Both the position numbers and the translations under genes were made by a program. A stretch of DNA of 64,000 nt from Cupriavidus pauculus (GTDB lineage: Bacteria > Pseudomonadota > Gammaproteobacteria > Burkholderiales > Burkholderiaceae), in the NCBI RefSeq assembly GCF_002858765.1, contig NZ_PJRP01000009.1:124001-188000 (forward strand), read 5' to 3'. Positions 40,093-47,602 of the stretch are shown one piece after another; position 1 is the first letter of the stretch; each line of letters begins with the position of its first letter. The notes beneath the pieces are model-generated. The model had not been told where the DNA came from. It ran no database searches and saw only the letters and a program-made list of their open reading frames with translations.

Positions 40093-41649
40093 ATGGGACT
40101 CTGGAACCTCTACCTCCTCGCCAAGCTCTACCTGTTCCACACCGGGCAGATGAAGCCGATATGGCTCCTGAACATCCTGTTTGCGCTGCTGCTGGTGGCG
40201 CCCATGGAATCGCGCCCGTTGCGGGTAATCCGCCAGGTGCTGGCGATCGGCCTGGGTGCGGCGCTGGCATGGCACGAATCCATGCTGCCGCCGTTCGAGC
40301 GCGTGATCTCGCAGTTCTCGAACATCCGCGCGTTCACGCCTGCCTACCTGATGGAGCTGCTGCAGCGCCTGGTGACGATCCAGATGGTGGTGGCCGTGCT
40401 GCTGGTGCTGGTGATCTTCCTGCTGGTCAACCGCTGGCTGCGTACCACCACGTTCGTGCTGCTCGCGCTGTTCGCGATGCCGTTCTGGTACGGCCTGGGC
40501 GTGACGCTGCCGGGCCGCGGCGCCGCCGTGGCGCAGGCGGCCGACAGCCCGCGCGCGGACATCAACGCCACCAACAACTACGACGCCATCCTGACCGCGT
40601 TCCGCGAGCAGGAAGCCCAGCGCACGGCCACGGTGGCACCGCTGACCGCCAGCCCCGACGCGCAGTTCGATGTCATCGTGCTGCATATCTGTTCGCTGTC
40701 GTGGGATGACCTGGATGCGGCAAAGAGCCTGAACCACCCGCTGCTGTCGCGCTTCGACTACCTGTTCAAGAACTTCAGCTCGGCCGCCAGCTACAGTGGC
40801 CCCGCCGCCATCCGTGTGCTGCGCGGAGCGTGCGGGCAGGAGCCGCACAAGAACCTGTACGATCCGGCCCCGGCCGAATGCCACATCTTCGCCGATCTGG
40901 CCCAGGCCGGCTTCACGCCGCATGTGCTGATGAACCACGACGGCCGTTTCGACAACTTCCGTGGCTACGTGGACAAGGAGATCGGCGTGCAGGGCGTGCA
41001 GCCGGAGGCCACCGACGGCGTGCCGGTGGCGATGCGCGCGTTCGACGATTCGCCGGTGCTGGGCGACTTCGACACGTTCGATCACTGGTACAGGCAGCGC
41101 CTGTCGCAGGACAAGAAGCCGGTGGCGCTGTACTACAACACCGTGACGCTGCACGACGGCAACCGCCTGCCGGGCAAGCGGCTGACCAGCCTGGAGTCGT
41201 ATCCGCTGCGGCTCAAGGCGCTGCTGGACGACGTCGACCGGATCATCGACACCATCGCCAAATCCGGCCGCAAGGCCGTGGTGGTATTCGTGCCCGAGCA
41301 CGGCGCGGCGCTGCGCGGCGACAAGAACCAGATTTCGGGGCTGCGCGAGATTCCCACGCCCAACATCATCCACGTGCCGGTCGGCGTCAAGCTGGTGGGC
41401 CTGCCCGGCACCGAAACGCCGCAACCCGTGACCATCGACGCGCCGATGAGCTTCCTGGGATTGTCGCAACTGGTGTTCAACCTCGTGGCCGACAGCCCGT
41501 TCCGCCAAGGCGCGCCGGGGCTCTCGCACTATTCCGACGACTTGCCGCAGACCCAGATGGTGGGCGAGAACGAGGGCACGGTCACGATGAAGCGTACCGA
41601 GGGCTACGTGGTGCACACGCCCGACGGCGTCTGGGTGGAGCAGAAATGA
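40093..41649 (+). CDS. bcsG: Cellulose phosphoethanolamine transferase BcsG
   Basis: A 518-residue inner-membrane enzyme with about four N-terminal helices and a periplasmic alkaline-phosphatase-fold domain from about residue 165. BcsG transfers phosphoethanolamine from phosphatidylethanolamine to cellulose. The nucleophile Ser lies in FSSAASYSGPAAIRVLRG and metal ligands in HICSLSWDDL and VPEHGAALRGD. Length matches E. coli BcsG (about 559). It starts 10 bp after bcsA, so this organism probably makes pEtN-cellulose. Confidence 0.93.
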   Translation: MGLWNLYLLAKLYLFHTGQMKPIWLLNILFALLLVAPMESRPLRVIRQVLAIGLGAALAWHESMLPPFERVISQFSNIRAFTPAYLMELLQRLVTIQMVVAVLLVLVIFLLVNRWLRTTTFVLLALFAMPFWYGLGVTLPGRGAAVAQAADSPRADINATNNYDAILTAFREQEAQRTATVAPLTASPDAQFDVIVLHICSLSWDDLDAAKSLNHPLLSRFDYLFKNFSSAASYSGPAAIRVLRGACGQEPHKNLYDPAPAECHIFADLAQAGFTPHVLMNHDGRFDNFRGYVDKEIGVQGVQPEATDGVPVAMRAFDDSPVLGDFDTFDHWYRQRLSQDKKPVALYYNTVTLHDGNRLPGKRLTSLESYPLRLKALLDDVDRIIDTIAKSGRKAVVVFVPEHGAALRGDKNQISGLREIPTPNIIHVPVGVKLVGLPGTETPQPVTIDAPMSFLGLSQLVFNLVADSPFRQGAPGLSHYSDDLPQTQMVGENEGTVTMKRTEGYVVHTPDGVWVEQK

Positions 41650-41906
41650 GCGCGCGTGCTGTCGTCAAACCCATTACCAAACCGATTACGTCGCGCAAGG
41701 CGGCCATTGCCTACAACGACATCGACGCCCTGGCCCAGAAGGTCGACGGCTTCGACGGCAGCCACTACTTCGACCAGCAGGGGGAGGTGGAAACGGCCGA
41801 AGCCGCGCAACGCTGGCCACTGCTGGCGCGGGTGATGGGGCTGCCATCGACGCCCCGCCACGCCGCTGCCCCCTCGCTGCGCGCATCGCAAGACGACGGC
41901 GCTTGA
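41646..41906 (+). CDS. bcsR: Cellulose regulator BcsR
   Basis: An 86-residue soluble protein. The core NDIDALAQKVDGFDGSHYFD and EAAQRWPLLARVMGL match the BcsR/BcsP family (E. coli BcsR ends in a similar RWPLLAE motif). The ATG overlaps the bcsG stop by 4 bp, so it is the last gene of the operon. Enteric bcsR instead precedes bcsQ, so this order is different. BcsR partners BcsQ in regulating the complex. Confidence 0.85.
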   Translation: MSARAVVKPITKPITSRKAAIAYNDIDALAQKVDGFDGSHYFDQQGEVETAEAAQRWPLLARVMGLPSTPRHAAAPSLRASQDDGA

Positions 41907-42054
41907 CACCAAATTTCGCGCCGGCTGATCCACTACGACCGCCACCCCTCGCGAGTAGGGCTGCATGCCTTGATTCGCAACGCTTTTCGTCACGGATTCG
42001 ACATAAAGGCCGCCTAGACTCTGGGCCATTTTCCAATTCCGTGCTCGCACCGTC

Positions 42055-43302
42055 ATGTCTGGCTTCCTGGTGGATTCTCCTGCTGCACGACCGCGCTTCC
42101 GGCAGCCATGCGCGGAGGATCTGGCCGTCTCCACGCCGTCGGTCAACACTGACCATACGAACCAGGACGTGCTGGAAGTCTTTGCGATGCACCGGGAGCT
42201 GGCCTGCCTGCCCGTCACCGAGCAAGGCCGGCCCATCGGCCTGATCAACCGGTCGATCTTCCTGTCGCAGATGAGCAAGCCGTACCACCGCGAGCTCTAC
42301 AACCGCAAGAGCTGCATCGCGTTCATGGACAAGGAGCCGCTTGTCGTCGACGCCGAAATGAGTATCGACGCGCTGACGTTCCGCACGGTGGAGTACGGCG
42401 AGAAGGCGCTGGCCGATGGCTTCATCGTGGCGCGTGCCGGCCAGTACATCGGCCTGGGCCACGGCCTGCAGCTGATGCGCGTGGTGGCCGACATGCAGGC
42501 CGAGCGCAACCGCCAGATCATGCACAGCATCGACTACGCCAGCACGATCCAGCGGGCCATGCTGCGCACGTCACGCGAAACGCTCGCCGCCACGTTGGCC
42601 GATGCCGCGCTGGTCTGGGAGCCGCGCGACGTGGTGGGCGGCGACTTCTACCACTTCGCCGCCTTCCAGGACGGCTGGTTTGCCGCGCTGGCCGACTGCA
42701 CGGGCCACGGCGTGCCGGGCGCCTTCATGACGCTGATCGCGTCGTCGCTGCTGAGCCAGGCCCTGGAGCAACTGGGGCCCCGCGACCCTGGCGCGCTGCT
42801 GATGGCCGTGAACCGCGGCATCAAGCAGATGCTGGCCCAGACCGATCGCGAACCGCGGCAGACGCCCGACGCGTCGGAATCGGACGATGGCCTCGACGCC
42901 GCGTTCTTCTGGTTCGACAACACCACGCGGCAACTGACATTTTCCGGCGCGAAGTCGTCGCTGTTCGTGCTGCAGCCCGGCGACGCCGAAGGCGAGATGA
43001 TCAACGGCGCGCGCATGGGCGTGGGCTACGTGGACACGGCCATGGACTACGTCTGGCACAACAGCACCATGCAGACGCAGGCGGGTACGCTGGTCTTCGT
43101 GACCACCGATGGGCTGATCGACCAGATCGGCGGTCCCAAGGAAATTGCGTTCGGCAAGCGTCGCATGCGCGAGGCGATCTGCACGCAGCGCGAGGCATCG
43201 GCCACCCAGATCAGCGACGCCGTGCTGGACGTGCATCGCGCGTGGCAAGGCGAGCAACGCCGCCGCGACGACCTGACATTCTTCTGTTTCCGTGCGCAAT
43301 GA
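42055..43302 (+). CDS. siaA: SiaA-like PP2C/SpoIIE phosphatase with CBS-like N-terminus
   Basis: A 415-residue cytosolic phosphatase. The C-terminal SpoIIE/PP2C domain (about 165-415) has metal-binding motifs VVGGDFYHF, DCTGHGVPGAF, TDGLIDQIGG and RRDDLTFF. In SiaA this domain dephosphorylates SiaC to activate the cyclase. Instead of SiaA's membrane sensor, the first 150 residues look like a CBS pair (LACLPVTEQGRPIGLINRS, then RELYNRKS). It lies 148 bp after bcsR on the same strand and begins the sia-like module. Weak ribosome binding site. Confidence 0.85.
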   Translation: MSGFLVDSPAARPRFRQPCAEDLAVSTPSVNTDHTNQDVLEVFAMHRELACLPVTEQGRPIGLINRSIFLSQMSKPYHRELYNRKSCIAFMDKEPLVVDAEMSIDALTFRTVEYGEKALADGFIVARAGQYIGLGHGLQLMRVVADMQAERNRQIMHSIDYASTIQRAMLRTSRETLAATLADAALVWEPRDVVGGDFYHFAAFQDGWFAALADCTGHGVPGAFMTLIASSLLSQALEQLGPRDPGALLMAVNRGIKQMLAQTDREPRQTPDASESDDGLDAAFFWFDNTTRQLTFSGAKSSLFVLQPGDAEGEMINGARMGVGYVDTAMDYVWHNSTMQTQAGTLVFVTTDGLIDQIGGPKEIAFGKRRMREAICTQREASATQISDAVLDVHRAWQGEQRRRDDLTFFCFRAQ

Positions 43303-43332
43303 CACCCTACCTGCGCACCCAACCGCTTGCCC

Positions 43333-43905
43333 ATGACCGCCGCACATTCGATTGACAAGGAATATGAGCCGTTCTTCCAGATGGCTCGGGAACGCAACGT
43401 GATTTTCTACTACGTCGGCTACTTTTCGCAGAACATCATCGCCGCCATGTCCGATGCGGTGCGACTGCAGCTTACCGTGAGCGGCGTGGATGGCACCACG
43501 CGGCGCAAGCTGTTCTCGTCGTTCGTGGAGATGGCGCAGAACATCGTTCACTATTCGTCCGATTCGCTGACGTCGCCGTCGCAGCCGGACGGGCAACTGC
43601 GCCACGGCTCGGTCTGCATCAGCATGGTGGACGAGCACTACCGCCTGATGTGCTCGAATCCGGTATCCTCGGCCCGCGTCGAGCAGTTGCGCGGCACGCT
43701 GGAGCAAGTGCGGACCATGACCCTGGAAGAAATCAAGCGTGCCTACAAGGAAACCCTGCGCGCCGACGCCCCCGAAGGCAGCAAGGGCGCCGGGCTTGGC
43801 ATCCTGACGATGGCGCGCGATGCGAGCGCGCCCCTGGAGTACAACTTTCAGCCGATCGACACGGACCCGGTCTCGACGATGTTCCAGCTCGTCGCCACCA
43901 TCTGA
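43333..43905 (+). CDS. siaB: SiaB-like kinase/regulator
   Basis: A 190-residue protein of the SiaB (DUF6272) family. The segment FVEMAQNIVHYSS resembles a GHKL N-box and SKGAGLGILTMA a G-box, matching an ATP-binding kinase fold. SiaB phosphorylates SiaC on Thr in Pseudomonas. ATG 43333 chosen over TTG 43327. It lies 30 bp after siaA and 25 bp before siaC. Confidence 0.85.
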   Translation: MTAAHSIDKEYEPFFQMARERNVIFYYVGYFSQNIIAAMSDAVRLQLTVSGVDGTTRRKLFSSFVEMAQNIVHYSSDSLTSPSQPDGQLRHGSVCISMVDEHYRLMCSNPVSSARVEQLRGTLEQVRTMTLEEIKRAYKETLRADAPEGSKGAGLGILTMARDASAPLEYNFQPIDTDPVSTMFQLVATI

Positions 43906-43930
43906 CCCCGACCGATCGCACCGAACCGCC

Positions 43931-44320
43931 ATGGAAAACCTGTTCATCGCCGCCACGCCAAGCTCGCCCGAAGTGAGCTTCGACTTCGCGCGGCACACGC
44001 TCTCGCTCAAGGGCGAGTCCTACCCCGAGAATGCCGCCGTGTTCTACGGCGAGGCGATCAGCCGCCTGCGCAAGTACCTTGCGGAATGCGACGACACGGA
44101 CGTCACCGTGAACGTGGCCCTGACGTACTTCAACAGCTCGAGCACCAAGATGCTGTTCAGCATGTTCGACGCGCTCAGCGAGGCAGCCGAGCGCGGCAAC
44201 CACGTCACCCTGCACTGGTTTCACGATGAAGACGACGACACCATCCTGGAATTTGGCCAGGAACTGCACGACGACTTCCCCGCCATCGACTTCATCGACG
44301 AAGTGACCACCAGCAGTTGA
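43931..44320 (+). CDS. siaC: SiaC-like phosphoprotein
   Basis: A 129-residue protein of the SiaC (DUF1987) family. The phospho-acceptor Thr should be that in FNSSSTKMLFSMFD, like the site in Pseudomonas SiaC. Unphosphorylated SiaC binds and activates SiaD. Gene order A-B-C-D matches the Pseudomonas operon. The stop overlaps a TTG start of the next gene. Confidence 0.88.
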   Translation: MENLFIAATPSSPEVSFDFARHTLSLKGESYPENAAVFYGEAISRLRKYLAECDDTDVTVNVALTYFNSSSTKMLFSMFDALSEAAERGNHVTLHWFHDEDDDTILEFGQELHDDFPAIDFIDEVTTSS

Positions 44321-44334
44321 ACGCGCCGCGCGAC

Positions 44335-45069
44335 ATGCTCCCCGCCGCCGCCATGTCGGAACCCGACCTGTTTGAATCGGAGAACAGCGCCCTGGCCCAC
44401 GCCAAGGCGGTGTTCTGCGACGTGGACGCCGGGGAGGAAGCCTATCGCCATACGCTCGGCCAACTGATCAGCTATTACGAACGGCTGATGCGCGAGACGC
44501 GCCGCCTGATCCGCCGCAGCGACCGCGAAGAGCTGGAGATGAATCGGCTGAACCACCGGCTGCAGGAACTGGCCCAGGAACTGGAGTATCGCGCCACGCA
44601 CGATACGCTGACCGGTGCGCTGAACCGTGGCGCCGTGATCGACCGCGCCACCGCCGCGCTGGCTCGCGGCAGCCTGGCGCTGATCGTGCTCGACATCGAC
44701 TACTTCAAGCGGCTCAACGACGATTTCGGCCATCCGGCCGGCGACACCGTGATCTGCGGCGTCACGGCCTGCCTGAAGGACACGGTTCGTGCCGAAGGCG
44801 CGATCGGCCGCGTGGGCGGCGAGGAATTCGCCGCGCTGCTGCCTGATTTCTCGCTAGACGAGGCGCTGGACCTGGCCGAACGGATGCGCTGCGCCATCGC
44901 CGGCCACGATTTCCCATCGCCCGTGAACCGCCAGGTGACGGCCAGCTTCGGTGTGAGCTGGTCGGCCCAGGGCCGCTCGTTCGAGCACGCCTATGGCCGC
45001 GCCGACGAGGCCCTGTACGAAGCCAAGCGCAGCGGCCGCAACCGCGTGACCCGCGCCCTCGTCGCGTGA
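44335..45069 (+). CDS. siaD: SiaD-like diguanylate cyclase (no I-site)
   Basis: A 244-residue cytosolic cyclase. A helical N-terminal region with coiled-coil character (about residues 20-90, LISYYERLMRETRRLIRRSD) fits SiaC binding; the GGDEF domain is at 90-240. The active site is intact (RVGGEEFAALL). The I-site position reads RAEG rather than RxxD, so feedback inhibition is probably absent. Start uncertain: TTG 44317 (4 bp overlap with siaC), ATG 44335 or ATG 44353. Confidence 0.87.
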   Translation: MLPAAAMSEPDLFESENSALAHAKAVFCDVDAGEEAYRHTLGQLISYYERLMRETRRLIRRSDREELEMNRLNHRLQELAQELEYRATHDTLTGALNRGAVIDRATAALARGSLALIVLDIDYFKRLNDDFGHPAGDTVICGVTACLKDTVRAEGAIGRVGGEEFAALLPDFSLDEALDLAERMRCAIAGHDFPSPVNRQVTASFGVSWSAQGRSFEHAYGRADEALYEAKRSGRNRVTRALVA

Positions 45070-45090
45070 GCCCTCCGCTGCCCTGGCACC

Positions 45091-45115
45091 GGCGGGCCAC
45101 CGCCTGATTTTTCTA
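45091..45115 (+). terminator. Weak candidate terminator after siaD
   Basis: GGCGG (45091-45095) pairs with CCGCC (45100-45104) around a GCCA loop, followed shortly by five T residues (45108-45112). Short stem, so tentative. Confidence 0.4.
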
Positions 45116-45238
45116 TTGTCTGATGCGCTCCGGGTGCGTGGCGTAATACGCCAGCACCAGCGATGCGGTGAACGCCATGCCGGCCACGGCAAAGGCAATC
45201 AGCGTCGGCATGGCAAAACCCCGATTTTCCTTCGACAT
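45113..45238 (-). CDS. 41-residue membrane peptide
   Basis: A short gene with a near-perfect ribosome binding site (AAGGAGG) 5 bp before ATG 45238. The product starts MSKENRGFAMPTL and has one hydrophobic helix (LIAFAVAGMAFTASLVLAYY) and a polar end (ATHPERIRQ). No family recognised. It faces the siaD gene tail to tail. The strong translation signal supports it despite its size. Confidence 0.7.
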   Translation of the reverse strand: MSKENRGFAMPTLIAFAVAGMAFTASLVLAYYATHPERIRQ

Positions 45239-45368
45239 GCGAACCTCCTTGAATGGATGTCCTTGCATGGTAGGCGGCACCGCCGCACTTTGCGAACTGT
45301 CTTATAGCGATCAGCGACGCGATGGCTGACAGTCGAGGTTGAACATTTTTCAACTAGGGGCCTCAGGC

Positions 45369-46236
45369 ATGGCGCCAAGACAGCAAAGACATCGGTCACG
45401 CTCCAAAAGACACCGCAACGTTCGCGACGGCGGAATCCTGCGGGGCGAGTTCGACGCCAACATTCGCCGCCTCGATGACCGAATGAACCGGATGTTCGCC
45501 AAAAGCGACGCACGGATGGAGCAGCGCAGCAAGGAGTACGAGGAACAGGCGGCACAGCGCAGGAAGGAGCACGAGGAACGGCTCGAGCGGCAAAGGCAGG
45601 AATACGAGCAACGTAACGAGCAACGCAGAAAGGAGCACGAGCAACGCGACGAGCAACACAGGAAAGAGCGCGAGAAGCGGGACGAGCAATACAGGAAGGA
45701 ATGCAAAGAACAACGCGGGCAGCAGGAGAAGGAGTACGAGCGACGGCTCGAAGAATCCAACCGGCGGGCCGACGCCCTGTTGAAGGGTATGGACCAGCGA
45801 ATCGCCATCGAACTCAATGGCTTCCGCGAAATGATGGACGTCAATATGCGCAGCATGGACCAGCGCGTCGACGGCATGAAGCATGCATTTCACGGCAATA
45901 CGCGAAGAGATCGTGGAAATCCGCAAGGAATGGAAACTGCTGCGATGGAATATCTGGATCGCGGCCTGCACGACGGTCCTGGGCGTGGCGGGCGCCATGT
46001 CGGCGATGAACTCGGTCATCATCAGCGCGTTCGAGTCGGGGCGGAATGCGACGGTGACGGCGACCGCCCGGCACGCCAAGCCGTCCGCAACACAGACCGG
46101 CCCCGCGCCGATGACGAAGCTGTCACCAGAAGGCGTCGGCAATCCCGATGCGCCGGCGGACGTTAGTGCTCACACGCCCCACCACCGTAGGGAAGACGCC
46201 GAAGATACATTAGAAGACAATCAGTCCCAGTCATGA
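45369..46236 (+). pseudogene. Coiled-coil membrane protein, probably frameshifted
   Basis: From ATG 45369 the frame encodes a basic N-terminus, then about 100 residues of Glu/Lys/Arg/Gln coiled coil (units like RRKEHEQRDEQ), up to QRVDGMKHAFH near 45890. The natural continuation, FTAIREEIVEIRKEWKLLRW followed by one helix (NIWIAACTTVLGVAGAMSAM), is in the next frame and stops at 46236. The original frame instead runs on as Arg/Gly-rich nonsense to 46166. A terminator 24 bp after 46236 supports the second frame as the true end. Alternatively these are two overlapping genes. Confidence 0.6.
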
Positions 46237-46259
46237 TTGACCCCATGACATTTAACCCG

Positions 46260-46292
46260 GCCCGCTCGCCCCCGCGCAGCGGGCATTTTTTT
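46260..46292 (+). terminator. Rho-independent terminator after the coiled-coil gene
   Basis: GCCCGCT (46260-46266) pairs with AGCGGGC (46278-46284), followed by ATTTTTTT (46285-46292). It ends the coiled-coil transcript and isolates the tRNA gene. Confidence 0.82.
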
Positions 46293-46384
46293 GACCGGTC
46301 GACCACCAGGACCACCGTCCCGACGCTGCCCGCAGCATCGCTGCTGGACACCTCCAACGGCTCTGCTATAATCGCGGACTTCCC

Positions 46385-46475
46385 GGAGAGATGGATGAGC
46401 GGTTTAAGTCGCACGCCTGGAAAGCGTGTATAGGTTAATAGCCTATCAGGGGTTCGAATCCCCTTCTCTCCGCCA
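46385..46475 (+). tRNA. tRNA-Ser (anticodon GGA)
   Basis: A 91 nt tRNA including the encoded CCA. Acceptor arms GGAGAGA and TCTCTCC pair; the anticodon loop in GCCTGGAAAGC gives GGA (Ser). The long variable arm (about 46431-46447) is typical of tRNA-Ser, and GGTTCGAATC is the T-loop. Confidence 0.97.
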
Positions 46476-46481
46476 GAATTT

Positions 46482-46511
46482 GATGCCCGCGCCAGCGGGC
46501 ATCGTCGTTTC
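46482..46511 (+). terminator. Terminator-like hairpin after tRNA-Ser
   Basis: GATGCCCGC (46482-46490) pairs with GCGGGCATC (46495-46503) around a GCCA loop, followed by a short T-rich stretch (GTCGTTTC). Confidence 0.6.
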
Positions 46512-46551
46512 TGGAGCAAGGCAAGCCAATTGCCTGGCTTGCGCGGGCGCG

Positions 46552-47448
46552 TCAATTCGGCGCGTAAGCCCTGTCCTTCTCTGACCATCGGTAGCTCCTG
46601 CGCCATGGCCCGTTCCGCTCGCGCAACTGGATGTCCTTGAAGCCGGCGGTGGCCCGCCCGGAAATCACCAGCACATTGCTGCCATCGTAGACATCGTGGT
46701 TGCGGGTGCCGTCCTTGTTCCAATCGCCGGCGATCATCTTCATGTACATCATCGGCGCGGCAAACACGACGCGCAGCGTCTCCCCGTCTTGCATGAACAG
46801 GTACAGCGCCTCGAACGAAGCCCCTCCACCTGCGTAGCCTTCGCTCCAGCCAGCGCGGACGCCGAACGTAGCGTGGCTGTCATTGAGACGGTAGGACGCG
46901 GGATCGAAACGTAGCCAGGTGCCTGGCGATCCCGCATCGCCCAGGTCTTGCGGCGCATCGAGATTGGAATCGCTCCAGTTCGTCGGTGCGGTAACTGGTT
47001 CCGCCGTCCGTGCCAGCAGCCTGGCTTCGCCGCCAGCATGGCGCTCGAATACACCAAACCACGCAGCCCCTGACTCCGTCCGACATTCGCCCGCCCAGTA
47101 TTTGCGCGCGCTGGTCGCCTGTTCCGGTGAGTCCGCCATGCACACCAAGGCCACATATTTGTCTGGATTGCCTGGCCATGGCTTTGCGCCCGCCAGGATC
47201 AATGCCCCCGGATCCGCTTCCGGCACGAGCTGGTGTACGAGCATTGCTGCCGTGAAGCCTTCGGGCAATTGTGTACCGAAGCCATCGGGCAGTGGCGTGC
47301 CTCGGATTTCGCGATCAAACACTGCGCGGCCTTCTGGAGTGCTCAGCTTGCCGGGCACCTTGTCGATGGACCTGGCAGTGCCCGCCGCCCAGGCGAAATT
47401 GGCGATCATTGCGAGGGATGTTGCCAGAGCGAAGAGGCGTACTTGCAT
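46552..47448 (-). CDS. Exported protein of unknown function
   Basis: A 298-residue protein with a clear signal peptide (FALATSLAMIANFAWAAG). No recognised enzyme motif. It has four Cys-poor beta-rich blocks and a segment DWNKDGTRNHDVYDG near the C-terminus that looks like a calcium-binding loop. The N-terminal PLPDGFGTQLPEGFTAAM and internal GTWLRFDPASYRLNDSHAT are distinctive. Periplasmic or surface location expected. No operon partner. Confidence 0.78.
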   Translation of the reverse strand: MQVRLFALATSLAMIANFAWAAGTARSIDKVPGKLSTPEGRAVFDREIRGTPLPDGFGTQLPEGFTAAMLVHQLVPEADPGALILAGAKPWPGNPDKYVALVCMADSPEQATSARKYWAGECRTESGAAWFGVFERHAGGEARLLARTAEPVTAPTNWSDSNLDAPQDLGDAGSPGTWLRFDPASYRLNDSHATFGVRAGWSEGYAGGGASFEALYLFMQDGETLRVVFAAPMMYMKMIAGDWNKDGTRNHDVYDGSNVLVISGRATAGFKDIQLRERNGPWRRSYRWSEKDRAYAPN

Positions 47449-47602
47449 GGATGACTTGGATGAGGGTTCGCGTGGCTGACGTGCCGCCGGCGATGCCAGC
47501 CTTCACTGACACATGTGGCGCGACACGCCGGGGCAGCATTTTTCCCGATGCGATAGCCGGATAGCAATCGTTGGCTCCTTAATTGCAAAGGAGATCACGC
47601 CC

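Noticed and set aside
45369-45880. Repetitive A/G-rich DNA as a non-coding satellite
   Set aside because: The repeats are those of a charged coiled coil in an open frame, so a coding cause is enough.
46385-46475. tRNA-Ser as an integration site for a mobile island
   Set aside because: No integrase, no direct repeat of the tRNA 3' end and no phage genes were seen on either side.
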